Shown piece by piece: positions 8,864 to 17,068 of a stretch of 64,000 nucleotides of DNA. The DNA is from a virus. The translations under genes and the position numbers were made by a program. The stretch lies in IMG/VR virus record IMGVR_UViG_3300042430_002694, positions 124,001-188,000 of that record. One strand, 5' to 3'. The notes under the pieces were generated by a model. The model searched no databases. It was not told the DNA's origin and worked only from the letters and a program-made list of their open reading frames with translations. The first letter of the stretch is position 1, and the number at the start of each line of letters is the position of its first letter.

Positions 8864-9490
8864 ATGAAATACGTATCGATTGATATTGAAACGACGGGTC
8901 TTGATCCAGAGACCTGTCAAATTTTACAGATTGGAGCTGTCATTGAGGACACCCTAAATCCAGCCTCATTGGAAGAACTACCTAAATTTCAGTGTATTGT
9001 GGAACACACTACGTATGTAGGAAGTCCATTTGCCCTATCTCTAAACTCTTGGATTCTAAAAATTCTTGGCGGTTTAGAGAATCTAACAAAGGACGAACGT
9101 CTCGCATACCGAAAGTATCATAACATTTTACCGGTTGGACTAGTAGCCCACTCATTTCAAATGTGGCTAGCTTCAAATGGTATCCCAGCTGAGGCGACTG
9201 GTTGCGTAAAAATTAATGCAGCAGGTAAGAACTTTGCAAGTTTTGACAAAGTATTTCTGCAGAAACTTCCAAACTGGAGTTCAAACGTGCAGATTAGACA
9301 GAGAATCTTGGATCCAGCCATTCTGTTAATGAATTGGAAAACTGACGAGAGCTTACCTAATTTACAGACGTGCATGGATCGATGCCAATTATCTGGAGAA
9401 GTAACCCATGATGCTCTGCAAGATGCATTAGATGTAGTTAGAGTCATCCGAACTGTAACTAGTAATTATAACTTTGTTAATATTAATTAG
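8864..9490 (+). CDS. DEDDh 3'-5' exonuclease
   Basis: The ExoI motif is SIDIETTGLD at residues 4-13 and ExoIII is THDALQDAL near residue 184, giving the D-E-D-h set of the DnaQ/oligoribonuclease superfamily. NFASFDKVFL is the likely ExoII region. The protein (208 residues) has no polymerase domain. It could proofread for the phage polymerase, trim recombination intermediates or degrade short oligonucleotides. It ends the ligase-kinase-SSB operon, starting 2 bases after the SSB stop. Confidence 0.88.
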   Translation: MKYVSIDIETTGLDPETCQILQIGAVIEDTLNPASLEELPKFQCIVEHTTYVGSPFALSLNSWILKILGGLENLTKDERLAYRKYHNILPVGLVAHSFQMWLASNGIPAEATGCVKINAAGKNFASFDKVFLQKLPNWSSNVQIRQRILDPAILLMNWKTDESLPNLQTCMDRCQLSGEVTHDALQDALDVVRVIRTVTSNYNFVNIN

Positions 9491-9526
9491 GCTGAAATAG
9501 ATAACATTATAAAAATATTACGTGTT

Positions 9527-10117
9527 ATGATTAAGACCTTTAAAACTTTTACAAATGAAGCACTTAGTCCAGCTATTTTAACTAGTTCAATTAATGAGTG
9601 TACAGCTAATCAACTTAAGAGTATTTCTGAATTTAAAAGTACTTATAAAACTGAGTTAGATAAAGCAAATAAGATTGTTAACGTATACCAGGTAATTGAT
9701 AAATTTAGTACCTGGCTAGTTGGTAAAACTCCAGCAATGGTCCAAGCTGCTCTATTAAATTCGCCAGGAACTGCTGATAAACTGGTAATTGAGGCATATA
9801 CTTTCATTTATATGGAAATACAAAATCAATTAAAGTCAATTGGTACACTTAAAAAATCAGCACTTAAATTACTGGCTCCATCCGCTGCTGACTTTGATTC
9901 GCAAAAAACTGACTCAGACTTAGTGAATCAAATTATACAATTAGTGGAATCGTTATTTGATGTAGGCTTTATGATTGGTTACAAATTTGACAGTAAGTCA
10001 ATTGAGGCAAATAATGCTTCAAACTGGTCAGTTTCTTTTACCAAATCTCTTAATTCTAGGAAATCTTTAATATTCAAAAATATTAAACTATTAATTCGTA
10101 ACTTTTTATATAACTAA
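9527..10117 (+). CDS. Head-targeted protein, unknown function
   Basis: The 196-residue protein begins MIKTFKTFTNEALS, one of the cleanest copies of the leader (compare T4 MKTYQEFIAEA). The rest is helical with no recognised motif. The C-terminus is rich in Lys, Ser and Phe (SRKSLIFKNIKLLIRNFLYN), a basic amphipathic tail that might bind DNA or membrane. It is one of few head-targeted proteins placed inside the repair block, and no late box stands directly in front of it. Confidence 0.75.
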   Translation: MIKTFKTFTNEALSPAILTSSINECTANQLKSISEFKSTYKTELDKANKIVNVYQVIDKFSTWLVGKTPAMVQAALLNSPGTADKLVIEAYTFIYMEIQNQLKSIGTLKKSALKLLAPSAADFDSQKTDSDLVNQIIQLVESLFDVGFMIGYKFDSKSIEANNASNWSVSFTKSLNSRKSLIFKNIKLLIRNFLYN

Positions 10118-10123
10118 TTGTCT

Positions 10124-10396
10124 ATGACAAAATTAAAAGAATGTTTATTATTATTTGCAATTCAGCTTGTACTGTATGGAATTTTATGCATAAATTTTAG
10201 AGCAGTTGCTGAAACTCAATATCACTTAGCAGCAGTTAGTGATTTTACAATAGCTTCACTAAATTTTTTCGTAATCCGAAAAATTGCAAAGAGCGAAGAT
10301 TCACTACACCAATGGTTTGGTTATGTTACTGGCTCAGTAGCCGGGTCATATTTAGGAATTTGGTTATCGGTTCAACTAGCCAATACAATTTTGTAG
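10124..10396 (+). CDS. Small membrane protein, two or three helices
   Basis: About 90 residues with strongly hydrophobic segments near residues 7-26 (LLLFAIQLVLYGILC), 36-50 and 64-85 (GYVTGSVAGSYLGIWLSVQL). I chose the ATG at 10124 over the TTG two codons upstream. It follows the preceding stop within 10 bases. Function unknown. Confidence 0.6.
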   Translation: MTKLKECLLLFAIQLVLYGILCINFRAVAETQYHLAAVSDFTIASLNFFVIRKIAKSEDSLHQWFGYVTGSVAGSYLGIWLSVQLANTIL

Positions 10397-10402
10397 TATA
10401 AT
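10397..10402 (+). promoter_or_regulatory. TATAAT promoter, leaderless arrangement
   Basis: TATAAT plus 6 bases leads directly to the uvsE ATG at 10409. The box overlaps the end of the upstream gene. Confidence 0.65.
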
Positions 10403-10408
10403 AACTAC

Positions 10409-11383
10409 ATGAAAGATACTAACGTCCGTTTGGGTTACTGTTGCATTAACTTGTCTCTAGCCGACCAAAAAATTACAGCCAATCGAGGTATGATCCGTAA
10501 AACCTTTCAAGAAAAGGGCGTTTCATATTGTGCTGAGCTTGCGCATCAAAATATAAAAGATGTTCTAAAAATTCTACAATGGAATTTAGCTAATGGCATT
10601 TACGTATATCGAATGTCAAGCGATATTTTTCCATGGATGTCAGAGTACGAAATTACTCAGCTTCCAAACTTTATGGAAATCTTGCCAGACATGCAGGCAA
10701 TCGGCAAGTTTGTAATTGCAAACGGCATGCGAATCTCAATGCATCCAGGCCAGTTCGATGTTCTGCCATCTCCCAATCCAGCGGTTGTCACAAAAACAGT
10801 CAAGGATCTGGACCAGCATGCGCAAATTATGACCTTAATGGGCTTGCCAATTGACCATAATTATCCAATTAACATTCATGTCGGTGGGACCTATGGCGAT
10901 AAGGAGTCCGCTGCTCAACGATTCTGTCAGAATTTTCAACGTCTCCACGAAAATACTAAGGCCAGGCTTGTTGTCGAAAACGACGATAAGGCTACACAGT
11001 ACTCGGTACTCGATCTTTTTCAATTAGTCTATACGAATATTGGCACGCCAATTACATTTGATTTCCATCATCACCGTTTTAACACCAGCGATCTTACTGA
11101 GGAAGCTGCACTCGCCCTAGCTGCCACTACCTGGGGACGCGTGACTCCGCTCACTCATTACTCTAGTAGTAAAAAAACATTTGAAGATCCGTCAGTTATT
11201 GCCAGATCCCATGCTGATTACGTTTACGAACAGATAAATACTTATAATCGCAGTTTCGATATTGAGATAGAGGCCAAGGCAAAAGACCTAGCCGTACTTA
11301 AGTATCGTGACTCTTCTGTGAGTCTTCTTGAAAACTACTTGGAGTTCGATGATAAAAGATACTTTGAAAAAATAGCAGACTAA
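10409..11383 (+). CDS. uvsE: UV-damage endonuclease (UVDE/UvsE family)
   Basis: The 324-residue protein follows UVDE throughout: RLGYCCINLSL at the start, MSSDIFPW, SMHPGQFD, NIHVGGTYGDK, VVENDD and DFHHHRFN. The His, Asp and Glu residues in these motifs are the metal ligands of the TIM-barrel enzyme. UVDE nicks DNA 5' of UV photoproducts and starts repair without photolyase or UvrABC. With Fpg and ligase nearby, the phage carries its own light- and oxidation-damage repair set. Confidence 0.95.
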   Translation: MKDTNVRLGYCCINLSLADQKITANRGMIRKTFQEKGVSYCAELAHQNIKDVLKILQWNLANGIYVYRMSSDIFPWMSEYEITQLPNFMEILPDMQAIGKFVIANGMRISMHPGQFDVLPSPNPAVVTKTVKDLDQHAQIMTLMGLPIDHNYPINIHVGGTYGDKESAAQRFCQNFQRLHENTKARLVVENDDKATQYSVLDLFQLVYTNIGTPITFDFHHHRFNTSDLTEEAALALAATTWGRVTPLTHYSSSKKTFEDPSVIARSHADYVYEQINTYNRSFDIEIEAKAKDLAVLKYRDSSVSLLENYLEFDDKRYFEKIAD

Positions 11384-11644
11384 ATGACTGATCAAACTAC
11401 TGAAGACTGCGGATGCGGTTCAACGCCAGCAACTCCAAAACCTACGGTACTTAGCCGAATCATCGATAAAGTGTTTGTTAGTGAAGATCTAAAGAATCAC
11501 CGAATGTCCATTTGCAAACAGTGTCCTCATTTTGGAGAGACCCTATCCCAATGTGGAATATGCGGCTGTTTTCTTGAAGCAAAGACTCGACTGGTAGGAT
11601 TTCACTGCGCGCTAGATCAAATAGGCGAGCAACCTAAGTGGTAA
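11384..11644 (+). CDS. Small cysteine-rich (zinc-ribbon-like) protein
   Basis: The 86-residue protein contains CGCG near the start and, at residues about 45-63, a CKQCPH ... QCGICGCFL cluster followed by FHCAL. This spacing suits a zinc ribbon. It starts on the base after the uvsE stop, so it is co-transcribed. No catalytic domain is present; it may be a nucleic-acid or protein adaptor. Confidence 0.7.
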   Translation: MTDQTTEDCGCGSTPATPKPTVLSRIIDKVFVSEDLKNHRMSICKQCPHFGETLSQCGICGCFLEAKTRLVGFHCALDQIGEQPKW

Positions 11645-11702
11645 TAAATAATCTTGAAATTTACTTTTAATTTCCTAGAGTCAATCACTGACTCTTTGAA
11701 AA

Positions 11703-11960
11703 ATGATAACCCTATGGACAGTGAGAGTCAAAACTTGGAGACAAACCTTAATGGCCAACCTGGCAACATGGTGCATGATGATCGCACTGTTCTTCAATCC
11801 GTTCGGTTTCGATATCGTACAGTATTGGCTAATGCAGGTAACTGGCAGTTTATGGAGAGCCAACTTCGTTTTGTACTGCATAGCGGCACTATTCTTTGGC
11901 TGCTCTTTCTACTTTCGTTGGCGATATAAAAAACTTGTTAAACAAAAAAGGACTCTTTAA
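11703..11960 (+). CDS. Small membrane protein
   Basis: The frame encodes about 85 residues with two strong hydrophobic segments (ATWCMMIALFFNPFGFDIV and LYCIAALFFGCSFYF), followed by a basic tail. An internal ATG at 11751 could also be the start. A competing frame starts with TTG at 11654, just after an AATAAATA box (11643-11650), and its first residues resemble the head-targeting leader. The hydrophobic profile favours the frame given here, but both may be used. The stop codon lies inside the following terminator. Confidence 0.5.
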   Translation: MITLWTVRVKTWRQTLMANLATWCMMIALFFNPFGFDIVQYWLMQVTGSLWRANFVLYCIAALFFGCSFYFRWRYKKLVKQKRTL

Positions 11961-11972
11961 GAGTCCTTTTTT
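11948..11972. terminator. Bidirectional terminator
   Basis: Stem GGACTC/GAGTCC flanked by an A-run and a T-run. It serves the plus-strand membrane gene and the converging minus-strand gene. Confidence 0.85.
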
Positions 11973-11990
11973 GTTAGTTATATTAACCGA

Positions 11991-13133
11991 TTAAACTGTA
12001 TACAGACTACTTACAATTGGATAATTAGCGGAATGTAAAAGTTGCTGTAAATCCCTATGGCCAGCAGCTGAATCATTAGCTAAGTGTATTTTAAAAGACT
12101 TAACGGTCTGTACTTGCTCACTATATGTTCCAGCATTTAAATGTGATCCAACTACCCATTTAGTAGTGTTTGTCCAGGTAATAGGCGTAATTACTGATAA
12201 ATTGCGGCTCTCTCCGCCGTTCGCTCGAATGATCGGAGTTTCTCCAGCTTTATGAGCGAAGGTAATGTACGTGGACGGTTGAGTTAGAGCCAAGTCATAG
12301 TCGACTTGATAACAAATCGATCCACTGATATTCAACACCTGAATACCTGAATCAGCTGTTCGAACTTGGTAAATTGCTTTATTTGCGACAGTGTCATATA
12401 ATTCAAAAAGTGTTTTGTCAGGTACAAGTTCTCCAAATACTCCCTCAAATACAAAGCCATTCGAGTAAACGCTTGCAGCCGTTGCTGTGGTCTGTACAAG
12501 ACCGCCTGCTCCTCCTAATACAAATCCGCCCTCCGAGCCAAGGCCGTTACCATTTGGGGTGACTCCAGTCGCGCTAATTAAATTAAAATCTTTAACTTTG
12601 AATGCAGCTGGAGCGTGTGTTCCAAATCCAACGGATGTTGTGGGATTTGCTAAGTTAAACATTTCAGTGTCTCCTCCGCCGTAATAGCTTCCCAAGTAAC
12701 CTGATTCAATATTCGCAACCGTTTGACAACCAGTCAGTGACTCTGCGAACGTATATTCTGGGTAATCACAGTTAATTAGTGCATATTTGCCGCTGGCCTT
12801 TAACCAGGCAAGTGTCTCTGTGTAACTCATCAGTGCATAATTATTTGCACTTCGGTCAGGTAGTCTACTTACTAATTCGGCGATTTTGTCAGTGTAGGTT
12901 CCAGTTCCATCGATCCACCAGATACGCGGTACTGCATTATCTTCGGTGTCTATTCCTCTACTAAAAGTATCTGAATACAGAACTATATTTGTGTTTGGAG
13001 AAATACCCGCTCTCCATTTTCGAGCAGTGTCCGCTCGGTAATCCTTAGGAGTAAGTCCCAAAGAAACGGTTCCTATATGAATCGCTGCCGGTGATTGGCT
13101 AAGGCGATTATAACATACTGGATTTGGTGTCAT
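11991..13133 (-). CDS. Putative virion surface or fibre protein
   Basis: The 380-residue protein is rich in Thr, Gly, Asn and aromatic residues and poor in Lys, like beta-rich fibre or decoration proteins. The first part (to about 150) has a YSDTFSRGID ... RIWWIDGTGTYTDKI region. The second half (FVFEGVFGELVPDKTLFELYD to the end) reads like a jelly-roll or LamG-type sandwich. It has no head-targeting leader. A late box lies upstream on the same strand. Carbohydrate binding is inferred only. Confidence 0.6.
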   Translation of the reverse strand: MTPNPVCYNRLSQSPAAIHIGTVSLGLTPKDYRADTARKWRAGISPNTNIVLYSDTFSRGIDTEDNAVPRIWWIDGTGTYTDKIAELVSRLPDRSANNYALMSYTETLAWLKASGKYALINCDYPEYTFAESLTGCQTVANIESGYLGSYYGGGDTEMFNLANPTTSVGFGTHAPAAFKVKDFNLISATGVTPNGNGLGSEGGFVLGGAGGLVQTTATAASVYSNGFVFEGVFGELVPDKTLFELYDTVANKAIYQVRTADSGIQVLNISGSICYQVDYDLALTQPSTYITFAHKAGETPIIRANGGESRNLSVITPITWTNTTKWVVGSHLNAGTYSEQVQTVKSFKIHLANDSAAGHRDLQQLLHSANYPIVSSLYTV

Positions 13134-13155
13134 AGTGTATAAAATTATTTGAATT

Positions 13156-13163
13156 TATTTATT
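13156..13163 (-). promoter_or_regulatory. Late promoter box AATAAATA
   Basis: Reads AATAAATA on the minus strand, 22 bases upstream of the start at 13133. Confidence 0.5.
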
Positions 13164-13212
13164 TGCGAAAGTTTAGCAAGTCTTCGATGTAACCTTTTAT
13201 TCTCTACTGTAG

Positions 13213-13218
13213 TATAAT
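13213..13218 (+). promoter_or_regulatory. TATAAT promoter, leaderless arrangement
   Basis: TATAAT, 6 bases, then ATG at 13225, the same geometry as at uvsE. Confidence 0.6.
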
Positions 13219-13224
13219 AATAGC

Positions 13225-13464
13225 ATGAGCTTTAATAAATATTTTATTCCAGAACCAGAAGTGGTTGCTGATCTAGTAAAGAAGAAAGGGCCAAAGGCTT
13301 TTATCTCCAGAAAAATAGATGCAGTGATCGGAAATCCAGTCAGCATAGATATACTAGATCACATCTATGAAGAGGTGACCTTAGGTAAAGATGATGCAAC
13401 TGTGATGCAGAGCTTGCGTAAAAAATTTCCAACCTATTTCAATGGCGAGTCCGTTAAGAGCTAA
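13225..13464 (+). CDS. Small unknown protein
   Basis: 79 residues, charged and helical (VADLVKKKGPKAFISRKID, VMQSLRKKFPTYF). No family recognised. It starts a three-gene set with overlapping ends, behind a leaderless TATAAT promoter. Confidence 0.6.
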   Translation: MSFNKYFIPEPEVVADLVKKKGPKAFISRKIDAVIGNPVSIDILDHIYEEVTLGKDDATVMQSLRKKFPTYFNGESVKS

Positions 13465-13729
13465 TGATGTCTGTTTAGTAACACTAAGAGTTGGTGAAAC
13501 TGAAGTACATAGCGGAGTTTCAAGCACATTCCGGTCAGCCTATAAACTTGCACTATTTGAGCAGGGCATCTCATTCCCAAATCTGCCAGAGCGTGCAGCC
13601 CTAACTGTAATGAACCGAAACGGTCAAGTATTTCTTTGGGATACTGGGAAATTTCAATACGAGGAGGAGGCCAGATGGTCGCCAGTCGGTAAAATGGCAA
13701 TAATTCAAAAAATAAAAGTAAAGAGATGA
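13442..13729 (+). CDS. Small unknown protein
   Basis: 95 residues, predicted mostly beta, with FLWDTGKFQYEEEARWSPVG near the end. It overlaps the previous gene by 23 bases and the next by 4 (ATGA), so the three are translationally coupled. Function unknown. Confidence 0.6.
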   Translation: MASPLRANDVCLVTLRVGETEVHSGVSSTFRSAYKLALFEQGISFPNLPERAALTVMNRNGQVFLWDTGKFQYEEEARWSPVGKMAIIQKIKVKR

Positions 13730-13983
13730 ATTTAGAAAAACACGTAGTTATTTGTGACTGTCACTGTCCAGAACACCAGTTTATCCTAATCAAGGACACC
13801 ACTGATCAAGAGGTTTGGTTGGAGGTCCACCTATGTCCAACTCCAGGCTTCTTTCGGAGATTATGGGCAGGCTTAAGGTATGCATTTGGCTACCGGTCCA
13901 GGTATGGACACTTTGATAATATCCTGGTAACGCCAGAAGATCAGGCAAAAATAGTTGACTTGTTACAAACTAAACCACAATAA
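13726..13983 (+). CDS. Small Cys/His-containing protein
   Basis: 85 residues with VICDCHCPEHQF at residues 8-19, a possible metal site, and a later VHLCPTPGFF. It overlaps the previous gene by ATGA and ends at a bidirectional terminator. Function unknown. Confidence 0.6.
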   Translation: MNLEKHVVICDCHCPEHQFILIKDTTDQEVWLEVHLCPTPGFFRRLWAGLRYAFGYRSRYGHFDNILVTPEDQAKIVDLLQTKPQ

Positions 13984-14009
13984 AAAAGGGAGCAAGTGCT
14001 CCCTTTTTT
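13982..14009. terminator. Bidirectional terminator
   Basis: Stem GGGAGC/GCTCCC with loop AAGT, A-run before and T-run after. It lies between converging genes. Confidence 0.85.
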
Positions 14010-14028
14010 CTTTTTAATATCTGTAAAC

Positions 14029-14226
14029 TTATTCAATAAGTCCCAATATTCTTGATTCCTGAACTGCCTCTAACTGACATGGGGAAATTCCTTCTCCAAA
14101 TCTGTCAAGTAATTTCTGTTCAGCTTCTCCTACTGAGCTTGCCTCAACTAAGTACTGTTCACGAATCTTTTTTGTTTTGCCGTTGTCGTCTTCCGACTCG
14201 AATCTTAATTTTGCTAAGTAATACAT
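14029..14226 (-). CDS. DUF4494-like small protein
   Basis: 65 residues: YYLAKLRFESEDDNGKTKK, EQYLVEASSVGEAEQKL. This matches the start of DUF4494, a family common in Bacteroidota and their phages, but it is shorter than the usual members. Function unknown even for the family. Confidence 0.6.
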   Translation of the reverse strand: MYYLAKLRFESEDDNGKTKKIREQYLVEASSVGEAEQKLLDRFGEGISPCQLEAVQESRILGLIE

Positions 14227-14271
14227 AATTTATAAATTTATAGAGTGTTATACTGAGAATCTGGATTAGGT

Positions 14272-14748
14272 TTACTGTTTAGCAGCTGCTTGATTAGATC
14301 TCATCGATAACCTTTTACCAGGAGACTCAAAACTAGATTTTACAGGATTGGCTTGCATAATTTTATTATCCTTTACCTCTTTGTCCTTCTTGAATACTTT
14401 ATCGCCATTCATTTTCTTGGTCTTCTTCTTTTCGTTAAGATCAGAACCTTCTGCATACTGAGCCAATAGAGTATCAGCTTCATCTGCGAATTCTTCAGCA
14501 ATTGCCTCTCCCATTTCGTCATTAATCATAACAATTAAGTCATTCTCAAGGTCTGTTAATCGGGTAGCAGTGCCGTATTTTTCAGAGTAAGGGTCAATAT
14601 CAATGCCTGCTGAGCTGTATTGATTCGCCAATTCAATTAATTCTCTAGCCGTTTCGTGATAGAATCGGTCTGACTTCATATCCGCTTTTTGGTGAAAATC
14701 GTCAAAGCTTTCTTCGAAACTTTCAAATAGTGCAACGTATCGTTTCAT
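14272..14748 (-). CDS. Head-targeted protein with basic C-terminal tail
   Basis: 158 residues starting MKRYVALFESFEESF, a head-targeting leader. Residues 20-105 are acidic and helical; residues 105-158 are lysine-rich (EKKKTKKMNGDKVFKKDKEV, later GKRLSMRSNQAAAKQ) and suit DNA contact inside the capsid. A late box precedes it. Function beyond packaging is unknown. Confidence 0.75.
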   Translation of the reverse strand: MKRYVALFESFEESFDDFHQKADMKSDRFYHETARELIELANQYSSAGIDIDPYSEKYGTATRLTDLENDLIVMINDEMGEAIAEEFADEADTLLAQYAEGSDLNEKKKTKKMNGDKVFKKDKEVKDNKIMQANPVKSSFESPGKRLSMRSNQAAAKQ

Positions 14749-14776
14749 TATGTTTTTGGTATAATTTTAATAAATT

Positions 14777-14784
14777 TATTTATC
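14777..14784 (-). promoter_or_regulatory. Late promoter box GATAAATA
   Basis: Reads GATAAATA on the minus strand, about 28 bases upstream of the start at 14748. It ends one base before the fpg ATG on the other strand. Confidence 0.5.
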
Positions 14785-14785
14785 C

Positions 14786-15592
14786 ATGCCAGAAGGACCT
14801 GAATGTAGAAGAGTGTACGAAGGAATTGCCGAATTTTCCAAAGGAAAGACGGTTACTCAATTTGAAGTATTAGGCGGCCGCTTCCTAAAGAGAGCACCGG
14901 ACCTAGTCGTTAGCCCCAGTTTACCCACCAGAGTAGTGGGCGGTGGAGTTAAAGGCAAATTCATTTGGCTTGAATTAAGTGACGAGACCTGCCTCTGGAT
15001 AACACTGGGAATGAGCGGGTTCTGGTCAACTGACTTGAGACCACACAGCCATTTCCGTATAGGCTTCGATGATGGCACTTCGTTATATTTCGTTGATCAA
15101 CGCAGATTCGGTACACTAAAGTTCATGCAAACTTCAGATCTTGCAAAAAAACTGGCCGGCTTGGGGCTTGATATGCTAAACGATCAGACCTCAAGCATGT
15201 ACGATTTTGTTAGAAAAGTTGAGTTACCTAAGGCTCAGAAGAAAACTGTAGCTGAAGCTTTAATGGACCAGTCGCTATTTGCCGGGGTCGGTAACTATAT
15301 CAAATGTGAAATGCTTTACCGGTGCAGAATATCCCCATATCGACTGGTCAGCGACCTAACTCAGGAAGATATTTGTGGATTATGGAATTGGGGAAAATTA
15401 ATCATGCGATCTTCCTATACACAAGGCGGCGCCAGTATCCGAAATTATCGACAGGTAACTGGTGAGTCAGGTGGATTTACCTTTGACTTTGAAGTGTATG
15501 CACAAAAGACCGATCTATTGGGCAATCTGGTGGTTAGGGAAGAAACCTTAGACGGAAGAACCACTCATTGGGTTCCAAGTCTACAATTATAG
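14786..15592 (+). CDS. Formamidopyrimidine-DNA glycosylase / endonuclease VIII family, zinc-less
   Basis: The protein starts MPEGPE, giving the Pro2 nucleophile and Glu3 of Fpg/Nei. The H2TH region FAGVGNYIKCEMLYRCRISP is clear. The C-terminal finger region (GRTTHWVPSLQ) keeps the DNA-binding Arg but lacks the four zinc cysteines, making it a zinc-less finger. It removes oxidised bases and nicks the backbone. Length (268) is normal. A TATAAT promoter for the next gene overlaps its last codons. Confidence 0.9.
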   Translation: MPEGPECRRVYEGIAEFSKGKTVTQFEVLGGRFLKRAPDLVVSPSLPTRVVGGGVKGKFIWLELSDETCLWITLGMSGFWSTDLRPHSHFRIGFDDGTSLYFVDQRRFGTLKFMQTSDLAKKLAGLGLDMLNDQTSSMYDFVRKVELPKAQKKTVAEALMDQSLFAGVGNYIKCEMLYRCRISPYRLVSDLTQEDICGLWNWGKLIMRSSYTQGGASIRNYRQVTGESGGFTFDFEVYAQKTDLLGNLVVREETLDGRTTHWVPSLQL

Positions 15593-15598
15593 TATAAT
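15593..15598 (+). promoter_or_regulatory. TATAAT promoter, leaderless arrangement
   Basis: TATAAT, 6 bases, then ATG at 15605. It begins on the base after the Fpg stop codon. Confidence 0.65.
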
Positions 15599-15604
15599 AG
15601 TAGC

Positions 15605-15964
15605 ATGAAAGATATTATCGACCTCGGAAATGAGGTATTTAGTCATCTAATAAAACAACACAGGGAACTTGAAGAGTCTCGTACGCTATTCCTGTATGGA
15701 ATTACAATGGGAAATACGTGGTTTGTAATTGATTCAGCTAATTGGATTATAGTAGAAGAAGCAGGTTTAACCTATAATTTTGAGGATCCTGAAATTGCCA
15801 AATTAGATGCAGCCTGGAAGGACTCTAAATTTCAAAAAGAGTTAATCGCGGCTCAACGGATAATGAAGGAGATTAGCCCTCAATCCAGAAACGTTAATCC
15901 ACAGGACGGAGATACTTTTGAATTTTGGAATAATGAAACTCCTTGGCGAGAAATAAACTTATAG
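15605..15964 (+). CDS. Unknown protein
   Basis: 119 residues, mixed alpha/beta, Trp-rich in the middle (GNTWFVIDSANWIIVEEAG). No family recognised. It is probably co-transcribed with the 2OG oxygenase that starts 2 bases later. Confidence 0.6.
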   Translation: MKDIIDLGNEVFSHLIKQHRELEESRTLFLYGITMGNTWFVIDSANWIIVEEAGLTYNFEDPEIAKLDAAWKDSKFQKELIAAQRIMKEISPQSRNVNPQDGDTFEFWNNETPWREINL

Positions 15965-15966
15965 CA

Positions 15967-16656
15967 ATGGCAATAAACCTTTTTAATGTAGAAAAGATAC
16001 GTCAGCAATGGATCGAAAAAAACTTCATTTCTTTTGAGGATTTTTTGGTGGATGCTGATGCTGAGCAAATTCAACAATATTACTTTAATAAGCCTGCTGA
16101 TTATTGGGATTTGGCAATTTATCCAGACCAATATAACTTGTCAGCAGCCTATCCAATTTATAGATGCAAGCCTGGAGATCCTTCCATTCCAGAAAGATTA
16201 GCATACATTAGGGAATTAAATGATCAAAACCAATTCTCCTACACGTATAGAAGAACAGAAGATCATCATTATAACTTGGAAGTTTTTAAATCAGCTGAAT
16301 TCATTGAAGCTCTTGAGTACATTACTGGATATTCTGGAATTACGCTTGATCCTAATTACACGTTTATGAATTGCTATGAGGAAGGCCATTACAATGGACC
16401 TCATACTGATGGAGTAAATGGCCGAATTGCGTTTGTGTATCACCTTTCCAAAAATTGGAAACCGTGGAACGGTGGACTTTTTGTTAGAATGGATTGGGAT
16501 TGGAAAAACGCGGATGCAATAGTGGTTCCTAAATTTAATAACTTGGTTATGTTTAATGTATTTGGAAATGCAGCTAGTGGAGCTCCGCATTTCGTTACTG
16601 AAATTGCTCAAGGTTGCAAAAATAAAAGAATCAGCTTTACTGGCTGGTACAAATAA
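15967..16656 (+). CDS. 2-oxoglutarate/Fe(II)-dependent oxygenase
   Basis: The 229-residue protein contains GPHTDGVNGRIAFVYHLSKN and NGGLFVRM, then GAPHFVTEI and RISFTGWY. These supply the HxD...H iron triad and the Arg that binds 2-oxoglutarate in the prolyl-4-hydroxylase/OFD1-like group. It hydroxylates a protein or nucleic-acid substrate that cannot be read here. I use the ATG at 15967, not the TTG at 15943, because it follows the upstream stop directly. Confidence 0.85.
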   Translation: MAINLFNVEKIRQQWIEKNFISFEDFLVDADAEQIQQYYFNKPADYWDLAIYPDQYNLSAAYPIYRCKPGDPSIPERLAYIRELNDQNQFSYTYRRTEDHHYNLEVFKSAEFIEALEYITGYSGITLDPNYTFMNCYEEGHYNGPHTDGVNGRIAFVYHLSKNWKPWNGGLFVRMDWDWKNADAIVVPKFNNLVMFNVFGNAASGAPHFVTEIAQGCKNKRISFTGWYK

Positions 16657-16664
16657 TTATAATT

Positions 16665-16898
16665 ATGGCAGACTTAGATACTCAAATAGAACAATTTGAA
16701 AACGTTAGCTACCGAATGAGAGCTGAAGGTATGCACTATTGCTTTGAGCACTATTCAAGTTTCGAAGAGGTAAAGGATCCTAAATTCCATGAACTTAGAG
16801 AGGCTTACTTAAAAGCGGCTAGCGAATTAAAGAGTTACGTAGATACTCGAATTGAAGAATTAAACCAAGAGTCCAATGGATTGGACGATTTATTATAA
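16665..16898 (+). CDS. Small helical protein
   Basis: 77 residues, acidic and helical (ELREAYLKAASELKSYVDTR), probably a short coiled coil. It lies 8 bases after the oxygenase. Unknown. Confidence 0.6.
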   Translation: MADLDTQIEQFENVSYRMRAEGMHYCFEHYSSFEEVKDPKFHELREAYLKAASELKSYVDTRIEELNQESNGLDDLL

Positions 16899-16918
16899 AC
16901 CTAAAAAATAGAAAAAGT

Positions 16919-17068
16919 ATGACACCAGATCAAGCAAAGGATGCACTAATCGAGGTATTGATGGACCAAGTTGCAGACCTAACAATAATGTCTAAAATTG
17001 AATTAGGCGATGATGTAATTGCAGAAATTAAAAGATTAAGAGAAATTATCAATGAACCGACTCGATAA
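16919..17068 (+). CDS. Small protein upstream of thyA
   Basis: A 49-residue frame (MTPDQAKDALIEVLMDQVAD ... REIINEPTR) fills the gap before thyA and overlaps its first 17 bases. The regular heptad-like pattern suggests a single helix. It is short but has good coding character and the tight overlap usual here. Confidence 0.55.
   Translation: MTPDQAKDALIEVLMDQVADLTIMSKIELGDDVIAEIKRLREIINEPTR

Noticed and set aside
9157-9447. 96-residue minus-strand frame
   Set aside because: Shadow of the DEDDh exonuclease gene, which has clear motifs on the other strand.
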